A DNA stretch of 64,000 bases from Macrotis lagotis. Its lineage: Eukaryota > Chordata > Mammalia > Peramelemorphia > Peramelidae. Location: contig NC_133665.1 in the NCBI RefSeq assembly GCF_037893015.1, positions 101,957,937 through 102,021,936 of the forward strand, read 5' to 3'. Position numbers and translations under genes: made by a program. Each line of letters starts with the position of its first letter. Within the stretch, counting starts at the first letter, position 1. Positions 31,951 to 43,575 of this stretch are shown piece after piece. The notes under the pieces were generated by a model, which was not told the origin of the DNA, did no database searches, and saw only the letters and a list, made by a program, of their open reading frames with translations.

Positions 31951-32009
31951 TGATTATAATAACAGTATTTATATAGATGTTTTAAGGTTAGCAAGGTACT
32001 TTGAAATAT

Positions 32010-32425
32010 CTGTCTTGCCAGGTGAGGGCAGTAGATAGAGTACCAGGTCTAGAGTCAGAAATTGTTCAAATCCAGCCTCAGTTACATACTAGTTGTGTAT
32101 CCCTGGGCAAGTCACTTAACCCTATTTGCCTCAATTTCCTCATCTGTAAAATGAGCTGGAGAAGGAAATGGCAAACCACTCTAATATCTTTGACAGGAAA
32201 ACCCCAAAATGGGATCATGAAGAGTTAGTCAGGAGGTAGCTAGGTGGCACAGTGGATAGAATATTAGCCCTGGAGTCAGGAGGACTTGAGTTCAAATTTG
32301 ACCTCAGATACTGAATATCTGCTTGGTTGTGAGACCTTCGGCAAGTTACTTAACCCCATTGCCTTGCAAAAATCAAAAAACAAGTCAGTCACTCAGGCAC
32401 AACTGAACAGCAATAATTGCAAATA
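32010..32425 (+). mobile_element. tRNA-derived SINE, type B, middle layer, interrupted
   Basis: The body to 32232 ends ATCATGAAGAGTTAGTCAG. Its terminal ACTCAGGCACAACTGAAC follows the inner SINE at about 32401. AAATATCT flanks the unit on both sides. Confidence 0.85.
32233..32390 (+). mobile_element. tRNA-derived SINE, type A, innermost layer
   Basis: GGTAGCTAGGTGGCACAG to CCATTGCCTTGC plus an A-rich tail. Inserted near the end of the type B copy. Confidence 0.92.
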
Positions 32426-32639
32426 TCTCATTGCATAGTCACAAAACCCTTAGTAGTTAGGTAATATTATTAATTATTGCTATTTTTTAGATAAGATAAA
32501 CTGAGGCAGGCATTAAGTGACTTGCTCAGAATCACATAATTGGTAAGTGTCCAAGGCAAGATTTGAACTAAGGTCTTCCTGACGCTAGATCAAATGTTTT
32601 CTCTACTTAATCACCTAGCTCCCCACCTCAGCTACAAGG

Positions 32640-32930
32640 CTGAGAACCTACACCTATTGGGAAAATGGTGGTGCCCTCTAGAGAAAGAAAAGCTTGGAGG
32701 AACAATACTATAAGACTTAAGATAAGGAATTCTGTTTGGGACATGATGAGGATTGAGATGTCTTTGAGATATCCAGTTGTGGATGCAAAATTGTAGCACA
32801 GGAAAGAGACTAGGGTTGAATATAAACCTGGGAAATCACCTGCATTGAGATGATAATTGAACCTCCTCCGGTTGAAGATGATTTAAAGTCGTCTTTGTTT
32901 TTCAACTTTTTGAGTTTTTATCTCTTATCT
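32640..32930 (+). repeat. Family D fragment
   Basis: GTTTGGGACATGATGAGG, TCTTTGAGATATCCAG and GAGATGATAATTGAACC continue the family D order seen at 31.4 kb. Confidence 0.45.
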
Positions 32931-33224
32931 GATGAAGGTTTTATCTGCCTGGTGGCTCCTCTGTTGAAGATTTATGAGAGGATGTGGATTAGAATGGAAG
33001 AGAAAGGGTCATGAGTCATGAGCTGAACCTTTGGAAGGATTGTCCTCCTGGAAGAGGGAGGTCCCATTAGAAAACCTTCCAAAGAAAAGTGACCTTGTCC
33101 TCCCCCCTCCTCAAATTTCTTAAAACATTTTTCTCACCTCTTCCTACTTTTTTTTCTTTTGTATTCAAGTGATCTTACATACTCCTGGTTCCTACCTTCA
33201 CTTCCCTCCCCAGTAAAGAATAAA

Positions 33225-33340
33225 GTTCTTAAGATAAAATGATAGGAAAAAAAGATAAAATGATAGATATTTTGTATCTACCTTTGAATCCCTACATACA
33301 GTAGGGATTTAATAACTGTCTACTAAATTGAACTGAACTT
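33225..33340 (+). repeat. L2 LINE 3' end, weak
   Basis: TTTGAATCCCTACATACAGTA, then GGATTTAATAACTGTCTAC. Confidence 0.5.
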
Positions 33341-33344
33341 GCCT

Positions 33345-34560
33345 TAACTGAATTGTGAGCTGGAAGAACTTTGTTTTACCAAGTGGCTCCCATTTAGTGC
33401 TAAGATGATGATGTTCCCTGGAATTCAGGTAAAAAAATTTTAATGGTGCCTTAAGCAGTGACTAATTATCCAATTAGGTTACAAATATATTTTTCCTCTG
33501 GGACCTTTTTCACATATAAAATATTTGTAATTATTTTATAATTAGTTTTAGAATTTTATATTTAGAATTTTCATAATTATGGGTAGAATCAAATTCAGTA
33601 GTTCATAATTGTAATTTTATCATGTAAATTATATATGGAACTTTTAGAGCAAAATTTATCATTGTGCTTATAGTGAATGAATAAATGAATAAATATTTTT
33701 TTTAAATTATGAATAGCATATTAAAACTATTCTGGGGTTCACAACATGATTTTTTTATGTTGAGTTAGAACAAAAACTATATATCTATATGGTATATATA
33801 TGAACATATTTACATATATACATAGTGTGTACTATGAACCATAGACCTGGCCCATATTAAGTGTTCCCAAAAGCCTGTTCATTTTGGAGGGATCGAGGGC
33901 TTAAACAGTGACTTATGGATAGGGCTGACCCCAAGGGATGTACCAGGGTGGCACTCATTGACCCCAAAGTGTCCACCCCACCACCACCACCACTATTCTC
34001 TCCTTCACAATCCCTGAAAAACAGGACTCAATTTCTCAGGATAAATAAGCCTCCTCTTTTAAAATGCAAATACCGGGGCGGTAGGGTCACACCTGAATAA
34101 GTCATTCACACCTTGGAGTGAATAAGTTTATGGGTTGCTCTTCATTAACAGGCTCTCCAAGCAAAGTCCTGAAGATAAAGACATTAATTATCATAGAACA
34201 TAAAACATGGGAGCTGGAAAACCTTAGACTCCAAAATGTCAGCCGTGAGAAAGACCTTAGAAACAACCCTAGCCTTTTATAGTCTATGTTGTAAGACCCT
34301 TTCCCACTCTGCCTTTTTGTATTTTTAAGACTCTCTCCATCTCGGTCATTCTGAGCTCACTAAGATCCTTTGGAGTGGGGACATTCTATTCTCTCCAGCC
34401 CCTTGGAGCCCTGAGAGTCTATATTCCTAGAACCACAGATCTCAGTTAATTCTCCCACCCCACTCTCATTTTGAACTTGCAGCTTCCCTTTCTGGTTCTC
34501 CCATCTCCACATCCTTCTAAAGTGGAATAGTCTCTAAGCCTGGAGTGGAAGTGATCTCAG
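33345..34560. other. Unique stretch; AT-rich left half and candidate regulatory cluster at right
   Basis: No repeat family or gene recognised, apart from possible MIR-like debris at 34190-34290. 33430-33720 is strongly AT-rich. 34030-34180 holds octamer and T-box-like motifs. Confidence 0.4.
34064..34113. promoter_or_regulatory. Octamer plus paired T-box-like motifs
   Basis: ATGCAAAT, the octamer consensus, lies at 34064-34071. TCACACCT occurs at 34087-34094 and 34106-34113, 19 bases apart in the same orientation. The density is suggestive of an enhancer, but sequence alone cannot show activity. Confidence 0.3.
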
Positions 34561-34635
34561 AGGTCATTGAATACTGGCCTGGAAGGAACCCCAAAGGTGA
34601 TCTGATTCAGGGTTCTTTGGGGTCAGGACCCCTTT

Positions 34636-34885
34636 GAGACAGCTAGGTGGAACAGTGAATAGAACACTGGTCTTAGAATCCCAAAGACTCAGCTTTCTGA
34701 TGTTAAATCTGACCATAGATACTTACTAGTGTGTGACCCTGAACAAGTCATTTCACCCTGTTTGCCTTGGTTTCTCATTTGTAAAATGAACCAAAGAAGG
34801 AAAAACAAAACAGTTCAGTATCTTTGCCAAGAAAACCCCAAAATGGGGATGGCAAGGTGTCAGATATGATGGATATGACTCACCA
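34636..34885 (+). mobile_element. tRNA-derived SINE, type B
   Basis: GAGACAGCTAGGTGGAACAG, CAAGAAAACCCCAAAATGG, then GTCAGATATGATGG. Confidence 0.85.
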
Positions 34886-34966
34886 ATATCCCTTTGTCAG
34901 TCTAGGGAGGTCTATGAATGAATCCCTTCTCAGAATAATTTTTATATTCACAAGATACATAGGATT

Positions 34967-35113
34967 GGGGCGGCTAGGTGGTGCAGTGGATAGAGCACCT
35001 TGGAGTCAGGAGTACCTGAGTTCAAATTCGGCCTCAGACACTTTCTAATTACCTAGCTGTGTGGCCTTGGGCAAGTCATTTAACCTCATTTGCCTTGCAA
35101 AAACTTTAAAAAA
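34967..35113 (+). mobile_element. tRNA-derived SINE, type A
   Basis: Flanked by a perfect 12-base ATACATAGGATT (34955-34966 and 35114-35125). Has a small deletion in the GGCCCTGG segment. Confidence 0.95.
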
Positions 35114-35274
35114 ATACATAGGATTAGGAAGTAAACCGATCCCTTTCAACTCTGACATTCCATGTTCTGTGTTCTAACTCTGATATTCTCTCTCTGAGGC
35201 CCCTTCCAGTTCTGCCCATTTGTTTTGGCTGATGTTTCAAGATTCCTCTCAGCTCCTCCAGGAGTTTTTCCCTT

Positions 35275-35280
<6 letters not shown>

Positions 35281-35306
<26 letters not shown>

Positions 35307-35313
35307 TTTTTTT
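35281..35313. repeat. Poly(T) tract
   Basis: A near-pure T run with an upstream TTTTCTTTTC lead-in. No SINE body is attached on its right, so it may be a solitary tail or simple repeat. Confidence 0.9.
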
Positions 35314-35760
35314 GGTTTCCATGTTAGGACAAGTTGCCAGGGGCGTGAAATGACTGGAAATGCTTGGGTCGGGCTAATCCAACCGTATCAATGGCCCCTG
35401 TGTGCCAGGCCCACTACTGCTCAAGATACAATGCTGGCAAAGGGAGCTCAGGGGCTTTAGCCAAAGCTCCAGCTGCCACTTTGGCTGGGGCGCTAGACGC
35501 CCTGGGCCAGGTAGCTCCATATCAGGTATTTCAGCTCAGCCCACAGCCATCACTCTTGATTCCCTCTATCCTTCCCTCCTCCAACTCCTACTGCACAATG
35601 ACTATACCTTTTGGCTACCACTGAGCAGAGATTATCTGGAGATCCTGAACTTTTCCTCTTCCCATCTTCCCCTGGCACACCCTAAAAGTTGACTGAAAGA
35701 ACTATTTATTGAATAATCTAGAGGGCTGTAACTTATGCTGTGTGGATCTAAGGTCATAAA
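35314..35760. other. Unique block; short inverted repeats
   Basis: No gene recognised despite 86-96 codon open frames. AGCCAAAG (35459-35466) and CTTTGGCT (35479-35486) form an 8-base inverted repeat with a 12-base spacer. Confidence 0.35.
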
Positions 35761-35764
35761 TCTA

Positions 35765-35920
35765 GAGCTGGAAGGCACCTTAAAGATGATCTAGTCCAAC
35801 CCACACATTTTGCAGATGAAGAAGATGAAGAGACTTGCTCCAGAATTCACAATAACAGAGCTGGGATTCAGATCCAGGTCCTCTGACTCAAAAACCATCC
35901 TGGTTTCCACTACTCATAAC
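35765..35920 (-). repeat. MIR-like SINE
   Basis: GGAAGGCACCTTAAAGATG, ACATTTTGCAGATGAAG, GATTCAGATCCAGGTCC. Confidence 0.7.
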
Positions 35921-36399
35921 CCCACCAACATAACTAAGAAGGGAAGGTGGTTTGGTGAATCCTGTTGTGCATTCTACCTGGAGAGCCATGAAGTAAAAAG
36001 CCTTCTATTGGAGTTAGGAGAATGTCCCTTAAACTTGGGTGCCCTAGAAGAGCTTATGTTACCTTCATGGACACCATAGGGGTTTTTAGGGAGAATTCCT
36101 TCCCCAGAGTCTTCCTATTTTTCCTACCCCATTCTCATGGAGACAAAGTTGATCTAGCACACTGCTGACTTTTCACACACACTCTGTGTGAGACCTGGGT
36201 AAGCTACTTTCTTTCTAAATCCCTTCCCCAATCCGTATCCCCAACTCAGCTAAGGTAGGTACCATCTGCTCTCCCAGAGACCAGAACACAGGATGAAATA
36301 TCCAAGGTTTCAGGACAACTTTGCCTTAAGGCATGTACTCCTATATACTCCTAACCTTGGGGTTAAATGCTTATAGCTGGAGTCATTTCCCTTCTGTCA

Positions 36400-36900
36400 A
36401 ATGGCCTTTCTCTTCTCCCAGTCAACTTCTTTCAGGAACCCTGCCTTGATTCTACAGAATAGAATAGAGGGTCATGTTTATTTTTCTTTCATACCCATCT
36501 TTCTAGCCTCATTGTCCGTTACTTCCTCTCCCTCACTTTGCAACCCAACCAAATTGGACTCCTCTCTTCTTCACACTCAACACCCAAATTCCTTTCTCTA
36601 TGTCTTTGCCCTTGCTGTTCCTCCTACCTAGAACACCTTCCCTCCTCACCTCTGCCTCATAAAATTCTTTTCTCCATCAAAGTACTACTTTCTATGTGAA
36701 CCTTTTTTGGATACCCAGTTGTTGGTGCCCTTCCTCTCAAAACTACCTTGTATTTATTTTGTATTCATTCTGTAAGTCCTATATTAGAATGTAAGCTTCC
36801 TGAGAATAGAAATTGTTTTATTTACCATCTTTCTAATACCCTATGCCAAAAACATAGTATATGCTTAATAAGTGATGATCGATCGATTGATTGATTCAAA
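36400..36900 (+). repeat. L2 LINE 3' region
   Basis: CTATGTCTTTGCCCTTGC, CCTAGAACACCTTCCC, AGAATGTAAGCTTCCTGAG, ATGCTTAATAAGTGATG. Confidence 0.75.
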
Positions 36901-37089
36901 AAACCAGATGACTATTCCTCCACTGAAGCAGACCACAGCTTTTTCCCTCCCCCATACCACAACAGATGAATCTTTGGGAATTATTGTGGCCAAAGGCTAT
37001 TCCACAGAGCAAGCACTATGGAGAAATCCTATCATCTTTATTGAATGATGACATTAATAAATGGAGAACACTGCTTATGGATATGAATA

Positions 37090-37459
37090 ACATGTCTGAT
37101 TTTATAAATCTTATTTTTATTTTCAATTTCAAATTCTCCCCTTTCCTCCATCCCTTCCCCCACCCATTGAGAAGGCAAGAAATACAGTACCCATTATACA
37201 TATGAAGTCATGCACAACATTTCCACTTTAACCCAACCTGGGAGTGGGAGGAGGGGGGAGCAGTGAACAAGAAAAATAAAGTGAAAGAAAAATATACTTC
37301 ATTCTGCACTCAGAGCTCATCAGTTTTCCTTCTGGAGAGGGATAGAATTTTTCATTGTGAGCCCTCCAAATTTGTGGATCATTGTACTAGTGATCAGAAT
37401 AACTGCCTTTTACAGTTGATCAACATGTCAATATTGCTGACAATGTTAATAGTGTTCTA
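37090..37459 (-). repeat. L1 3' UTR/ORF2 end, reverse
   Basis: TTATTTTTATTTTCAATTTC, CATTGAGAAGGCAAGAAATAC, GAAAAATATACTTCATTCTG and GGATCATTGTACTAG parallel the copy at 57.83 kb. Confidence 0.75.
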
Positions 37460-37626
37460 GGGGTGGCTAGGTGGCTCAATGGATAGAGCACTGGCCCTGG
37501 AGTCAGGAGTACCTGAGTTCAAATCCAGCCTCAGACACTTAATAATTACCCAGCTGTGTAGCCTTGGGCAAGCCACTTAACCCCATCACCTTGCAAAAAC
37601 CTAAAAAAACAACAACAACAAAAAAA
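37460..37626 (+). mobile_element. tRNA-derived SINE, type A
   Basis: GGGGTGGCTAGGTGGCTCAA to CACCTTGCAAAAACC plus an AAC-rich tail. Confidence 0.93.
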
Positions 37627-37627
37627 G

Positions 37628-37744
37628 TCACAAATCTCACTCTTTCCTTCAGAATCATCTGAATCCAATGGCAAGACATCGATTAGAATGAGTGGAATTG
37701 GCCATGGTTGCAGAAATACAAGAGACCAATAAATCCCCACTCTA
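37628..37744 (-). repeat. Type C SINE/LINE 3' segment, partial
   Basis: TCTCACTCTTTCCTTCAG, AATCATCTGAATCCAATGG and GGCCATGGTTGCAG correspond to the body of the segment at 38.97 kb. Confidence 0.6.
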
Positions 37745-37889
37745 GGAGCAGTTGGGTGGCGCAGTGAATAGAGCACTGGCCCTGGAGTCAGGAGGACCTG
37801 AGTTCAAATCCAACCTCAAACACTTAATTATCTAGCTGTGTGACCTTAGGCAAGTCATTTAACCCCATTGACTTGCCAAAAAAAAAAAT
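37745..37889 (+). mobile_element. tRNA-derived SINE, type A
   Basis: GAGCAGTTGGGTGGCGCAG to CCCATTGACTTGCC plus poly(A). Confidence 0.92.
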
Positions 37890-38099
37890 GTAGCATAAAG
37901 CTATCAAGAAAAAAGTCATGGCAGCAAATGTTGGGAAATTTACAGGCATCCTGAAACCAAATCCCAATAGAAAAACAGCTTTTAAGCAATTAATACTTTT
38001 GCAATACCAATTTTAATATACAGGAAGAGGAGGAATTTGGGTCCCCCTCCCATTCCCTGTCCAGCTCAGCTAATGTGGTCACTGGACAGATGATGCAGT

Positions 38100-38900
38100 G
38101 TAATAAAATTAAAGATAGATAATTTTGATTATATAAAATTTAAAAATTGTAAATAGGTATAATAGTTCTGGAAAGTAATTTGGAATTTCAAACCAAAAGT
38201 TGCTAAACAGTGTGTGCCCCTTGCCCCCGTTCTACCACTACTGGGCCTCTACACCAAAGAAATCAAAGAAAGCTGAAAAGGCCTTATATGTACAAAAATA
38301 GCTAAAGCATATCCATTTGTAGTGGCATAAAACCTAGAAACTAAAGGTTTTTACCATAAGTTACCATAAGGATAAACAAATTGAGGTATTTGAATATAAT
38401 GGAATATTGCTATAAGAAATGAGAAAATCAATTATTTCAAAGAGTTAAGGAAAGACATTTGTGAACTGATTAGAGTGGAATATGCTGAAGCAGAAGAATA
38501 ATTTATTTTTATAAAATCAATATTATAAAAATGAAAAATTTTGAAGATGTATAAAGTGATGAAGAATGAAGAGAACACAATCAGAAGGACAATTTATACA
38601 ACAACACTATAAGAATAAGGAATTTTGAGGGTTATAAAAACTTTAGTCAAGGAACTAACCATCCATAGAAGACTAGAGGACTGATGAATGATAAAGCAAA
38701 AGTTTCCATTTGTAGGGAGGTAATGGATTAAGGGTACAAAACAAGTTATCTATTTTCTAAACATAGCCAACTAGGGAATTTGCTTTGCTTGACAAAGTAT
38801 ATTAGTAATGAGCAATTTGTTTTTCCACCCAATGGAGTGGCAGGTGGGAGGAAATAGATTTCTGTTTACTTAATACATTTTTTTTAATTTAAAAAGAAAA
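38100..38900 (+). repeat. L1 ORF2 C-terminal remnant and 3' region
   Basis: A plus frame gives VLPLLGLYTKEIKES near 38225, matching the PLLGIYPKDYK part of L1 ORF2. GTATTTGAATATAATGGAATATTGC lies where the NGILL/MEYY region is expected. Many stops. Confidence 0.65.
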
Positions 38901-38971
38901 GATGCAAAGGTGAGAGATAAGATGTCATATTTGAAGAACAATAGCTAGGCCAAACTTTTGACTAGAACATT

Positions 38972-39290
38972 GTGTTGTTGTTGTTTGTCCTTTATTTTCA
39001 AAGAGTATGAATGACATCAGGAGGGTGATGTCTTGACTTGCAAGTGAATTCAATTTAAGAGAGGCAAGGCTGTGCAAAATCATCAGCCTCACGCTTTCCT
39101 CCAGAGTCATTGGAGTCCAGTGACAAGACATAGGTCAGGATGCCTTGAAATGGCCCCAAATATAGTGGAAGATTCAGTCCTTTTAAAGTTAAAGTCTTTA
39201 CCAGGTCTCAGTTTGTAAGAGGCAACACTGGTTCAGTGATTAAAAGTAGGTAAGAATTGAGGCAAAAGATGACATAGTTTAACTCCCCAA
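38972..39290 (-). repeat. Type C 3' segment, LINE-derived, without tRNA-like head
   Basis: GTTGTTGTTGTTTGTCC, GAATGACATCAGGAGGGTG, AGCCTCACGCTTTCCTCC and CAGGTCTCAGTTTGTAAG. The left end is the reversed GGACAAACAACAAC tail. No SINE head is visible, so it may be a LINE 3' UTR copy. Confidence 0.65.
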
Positions 39291-39559
39291 CAGAATCAAT
39301 CTAGGAAAGAAAGACTCCCAGAGTTTCTGGTCAGAATAGAAACAATTTGCTATCTACACTCACTCTGAGCCATAAACTTAAGCAATGAGCAATGAGGCTT
39401 GGGCTAGGACCTACTGCTGGCCCATCAGTGAGAGCCAGAGTGATTTGAGTTTAAAGGCATGTTTGAATCCCAGTAGGCTTCATCAAAGCCTGGTCTACCA
39501 GAGCTACATTTCAAGAAACCATGAATGAAAACATGAGACAAAAAAGTTGATTGTTCAGT

Positions 39560-39745
39560 TGAAAGACTAATGTGAATTTTATCTTTAAAGATAGACTGGA
39601 ACTTTATTGAACCTTAAAAACCAAACAGAGGAATTTGATTTTGTCCAAAAAGAAAATGGAAATCAGTGAAGTTTCTTGAGCAAGGGAAGGTCAGGACTGA
39701 GCTTTAGGAATATCTATCTGGCAGTGGTGTAAAGGATGTATTAGA
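39560..39745 (+). repeat. Family D fragment
   Basis: AACAGAGGAATTTGATTTTG, GTTTCTTGAGCAAGGG, CTATCTGGCAGTGGTG. Confidence 0.5.
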
Positions 39746-39768
39746 AAGGAAAGAAACTGGAGGTTGGG

Positions 39769-39917
39769 GGCTGGCTAGGTGGTGCAGTGGATAGAGCACC
39801 AGCCCTGGAGTCAGGAGCACCTGAGTTCAAATCTGGCCTCAGACACTTAATGATTACCTAACTGCGTGGCCTTGGGCAAGCCACTTAACCCCATTGCCTT
39901 GCAAAAAAAAAAAAAAA
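39769..39917 (+). mobile_element. tRNA-derived SINE, type A
   Basis: GGGCTGGCTAGGTGGTGCAG to CATTGCCTTGC plus 16 A. AAACTGGAGGT / AAAGTGGAGGT flank it. Confidence 0.94.
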
Positions 39918-40198
39918 AGTGGAGGTAGGGAGCCCAAGCAGAAAACTCTTTCAATAAACCTTGAGAGCAAAAATGAGTACTTAAGCCAGGGTGGTGGGGG
40001 CTATGCATGTAGAGTTGCCAAATCTTTTTGACTCTTTCCCTAATTATCTCCTGTATACAAATTCTCTTCATTCCTATAGCCAATACCCTTCAAGCCCTTA
40101 TGAAGTTGTTTTTTTTTTGAAGTCTTTCATTCTTTGATAATTGCATGATGCCAGAGGTGAAGGAACTCCCTTCACTGGCCATTTATCCTAATCCCTGT

Positions 40199-40528
40199 GG
40201 GCAACTAGGTGACTCAGTGGATAGAGTACTGACCTTGGAGTTAGGAGGACTGGAGTTCAAATGCAGCCTCAGACACTTGCCATTTACTAGCTGTGTAACC
40301 CTTGGGCAAGTTACTTAACCCTGATTGCCTCACATCTAGGGCCATCTCCAGTATTCCTGATTCATGACTGGCCACTGGATTCATGGTTCTGGAAGAGAAA
40401 GTGAGACTGGTGACTTAGCACCACACCTCCTTCACTCAAATTCAATTCATGTGTGTATCATGTGTGTGTGTGCCATCACCTTCTCTGATGTCATGGTCTT
40501 CTTCAACAGTGAAGTACAAAGTACAAAG
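40199..40528 (+). mobile_element. tRNA-derived SINE, type C
   Basis: Usual head (GGGCAACTAGGTGACTCAG), then GATTGCCTCACATCTAGGGCC, GAGACTGGTGACTTAGC and GATGTCATGGTCTTCTTC. Head and type C body are contiguous, which shows the composite structure. Confidence 0.85.
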
Positions 40529-40955
40529 TATATCCCAGTCCCTCCACATCTTCTCATCTGGTGCAACTTGACCCTCTGTAAAATAACAAAAACAGTGCCA
40601 ACTGACATTTCCAAAGACTTTATAGTTTGCAAAGTGCAGCAATCATAGAAGATAAGGATTCCCATTTTAGATATGAGATCCTGAAAAAAGTTCCAGCCCA
40701 ATGTGCTGACAGTCTTCCTCTGAACTGTTTTTTAATATTTCATGGCTACTAGTACAAAACTTATAGTATCCCTCATTCTCACTTACAAAACCAGCTCACC
40801 TCCTTTCAGTCATGCATATCCTCCATGAGAATCTTGTACTTCATTTCTATAGTTCTTTTGTTGTTGGCAAGATGCAATAGCCTGCTCCCAACCTTCTATG
40901 AACATTCCCATTACCCTCTGGGTCAATCAGATCCTTCAAAAAATATTCCATGCTG

Positions 40956-41115
40956 CTGGGGTGGCTAGGTGGCACAGTGGATAAAGCACCGGCCCTGGAG
41001 TCAGAAGTACCTGCATTCAAATCCAGTCTCAGACACTTAATAATTACTTAGCTGTGTGGCCTTGGGCAAGCCACTTAACCCCATTTGCCTTGCAAAAAAA
41101 CCCAAAAAACAAAAA
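40956..41115 (+). mobile_element. tRNA-derived SINE, type A
   Basis: Flanked by an 18-base perfect AAAAAATATTCCATGCTG (40938-40955 and 41116-41133). Confidence 0.95.
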
Positions 41116-41133
41116 AAAAAATATTCCATGCTG

Positions 41134-41365
41134 GATAGAGGCAGTGATTGGAGCCCTAGGTCTGGAGTTATGAAGATGGGATCAAATCTGACCTCTGATA
41201 TTTCCTAACTGTGTGATCCTGGGCAAGGTTTAATCTCTTTGCTTCAGTTTCCTCAATTGTAAAATAGAGGTGAGAATACTTACTCCAAATAAGTGTTGTG
41301 AGAATTAAATGATATAATAATTGTACTATGTCTATCACAATTTCTCCCATATCAAGTGTGCTCTA
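41134..41365 (+). repeat. MIR-like SINE, near full length
   Basis: TTGGAGCCCTAGGTCTGG, CTTCAGTTTCCTCAATTG, TGTTGTGAGAATTAAATG, GTGTGCTCTATAATTG. Confidence 0.8.
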
Positions 41366-42012
41366 TAATTGTTTGATTGATTTCTTCCCTTTCCTTCCTC
41401 TCCCCTTAATATAGACTACATCTTTGCCATCATACAAATGATCCAGTTAATAGAGGGTAGAAAGGCTATAGAAAGGAAACAGATGACCAGGGATTATGGA
41501 AATCTATTTGGGAAAGGTATAGGTTAAGGGAGGATTTTTGAAAACAGGAAAAATGCTCTTCTATACATCTGATTAAGGTATAGCCATGCCAGGAGATAGA
41601 GGAATGGGTAAGATAACCTCTCAGATTCTGCATTAAGACATAAAGTCAGTGGCCCTGGTCAGATCCAGAACCAAACAGTAAGGTTTGTTCCTGCCTCCAT
41701 TTCCCAAAAGGACCCTTTCCTTGACCTAAATAAAGAAGGGCTGGTCAACCCCTCCTCCTTCCAATTTTCTCCCTCCAATTGTCTCCCTTGCTTAAAAGGA
41801 ATTCACAGCCCCAGGCCAAAGACAGGCAATGAAGTGATGATTCATCCAGGAAGATTCTACATACCCACCCTCCAAGTTTACCCCCACTGACCAGTCTGGC
41901 CCATATGGGATATTGGCCATATGGTAACTACATTCCAAATAACACACAAGGGAAATTGCCTTCTATACCCCCAAAACATACTCAAGAAGGTGAGAGAGAG
42001 CAACATACATAC

Positions 42013-42060
<48 letters not shown>
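42013..42060. repeat. (CA)n microsatellite
   Basis: A pure CA tract of about 46 bases. Confidence 0.98.
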
Positions 42061-42062
<2 letters not shown>

Positions 42063-42169
42063 GGAGGGGAGGAAGTAATGAATGGCACACATCATCAGAT
42101 CCTGTTTTCCTATCCCTCTCTTCTCAGTAAGGAACAGAGCTGCCTCGGGAGCTATGATGTATGAAGGCA

Positions 42170-42826
42170 ATGTGATGGAAATGGAGAGCACTGGGATCTG
42201 ACTTGACTGGGTGATCTTGGGAAGATTGCTTCTCTCTGGGCCTCAATTTCCTCAGCAGTAAAATAAGCATATTGGACTACTTTATTCTGAGGTCCTTCCT
42301 AATACTAAAATTCTCCTGAGATCTTAAAGGGAAGCAAAACTTTTAGATTTAGGGGATTAGAGTACTTGTCTCAATTTTTCCATGAACTTGCTTGTTGGCA
42401 GCTAGCTGGCCCAATGAACCTAGAATCAGAAAGGCCTGAATTCAAATTCTACCTCAGAAACACTAGCTGTAAGCCCTATCTGACTCAGTTTCCTCATCAG
42501 AGATATAAAGTACCTAATTCCCAAGTCTGTTGTGATGATCAGATTTGCAAAACACTTTGCAAATAATGAAATACTATGTAAATGCTAGTTTTTTTAATTT
42601 CAAGATAGCAAAGCATATAATATAGATCTCTATATCTGGAGTCAAGAGGGTCTAAGTTAAAATTCTACCTCAGATACTTAATAGTTGTGTGACTTTGGAT
42701 AAGTCATGTAGCCTCTGTCTGCCTCAGTTTCTTTATCTACAAAATGTAGATAATAATAGTACCTACTTTCCTAGCATGTTGTGAGAATCAAGTGAGATAA
42801 TATTTGTAAAGTACTTTGGGAATCTT
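42170..42826 (+). repeat. Three consecutive MIR-like SINEs
   Basis: About 42170-42320, 42393-42590 and 42605-42826, all plus. Each shows a GAATCAGA- or GAGTCAAG-type head part, a CTCAGTTTC or CTCAATTTCC core and the 3' GTTGTGA... end (the last two best). Confidence 0.7.
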
Positions 42827-43051
42827 TTTAAAAATTTTTTTTCTCAATTACATATAAAGAAAATTTTTAACATTTGTTTTTTAAATTTTGAGTTCCAAAT
42901 TCTATCCCTCCCTCCTCTTTTCCTCCTTGAGAAGGCAAGTAATTTGCTATAGATTATACATGTGCAGTCATGAAAAATATATTCCCATATCAGCCCTGTT
43001 GCAAAAGAGAAAAAAAAAACAAGATAAATAAAATTTTAAAAGTATGCTAGG

Positions 43052-43430
43052 CAGGGGGTGTTGATCAACTTGATGGACTTGCTCATTCCATCAGTGCAAC
43101 AATCAGGGGCAATTCTGGGCTATCTGCAATGGACAATACCATCTGTATCCAGAGAAAGAATTGTGGATTTTTGAACAAAGACCAAAGACTATTACCTTCA
43201 AATTAGGAAAAAAAAAACCCATTATCTTATTATGTAATTTTACTATCTCATACTTTATTTTTCTTCCTTAAGGATATGATTTCTCTGTCATCACATTCAA
43301 CTGAGATCAGTGTATAACATGGAACCAATATAAAGACTAACAGAATGCCTTCTGTGGGGGGGTGAGAGGGAGGGAAGCAAGAATGGGGGAAAATTATAAA
43401 ACTCAAAATAAGTAAAATCTTTCTTTAAAA
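43052..43430 (+). mobile_element. L1 3' end (younger subfamily) inserted in older L1
   Basis: GGTGTTGATCAACTTGATGG, CAATGGACAATACCATC, GAGATCAGTGTATAACATGG and AAACTCAAAATAAGTAAAATC plus poly(A). Flanked by AAAAGTATGCTAGG (43038-43051) and AAAAGTATGCTGGG (43431-43444). Confidence 0.85.
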
Positions 43431-43444
43431 AAAAGTATGCTGGG

Positions 43445-43575
43445 GGGGCAACTAGGTTGTACAGTGGATAGAGCACTCGCCCTGAAGTCAGGAGTACCTG
43501 AGTTCAAATCTGGCCTCAGAGACTAGCTGTGTGGCCTTGGGCAAGCCACTTAACCCCATTGCCTTGCAAAAAAAA
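43445..43575 (+). mobile_element. tRNA-derived SINE, type A, at the same target site
   Basis: GGGCAACTAGGTTGTACAG to CATTGCCTTGC plus poly(A). It lies between the second (43431-43444) and third (43576-43589) copies of AAAAGTATGCTRGG. Confidence 0.93.

Larger units (their letters stand above)
31945..32625 (-). repeat. MIR-like SINE, outermost layer of a triple nest
   Basis: The left end (TATTTATATAGATGTTTTAAGG) stops at 32009. The remainder (TCTCATTGCATAGTC to CACCTAGCTCCCC) resumes after the type B SINE. Confidence 0.75.

Noticed and set aside
35452-35510. Possible structured RNA from AGCCAAAG/CTTTGGCT and nearby GGGCG/CGCCC pairs
   Set aside because: Arms are short (5-8 bases) with no compensating evidence. 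Noted only as inverted repeats.
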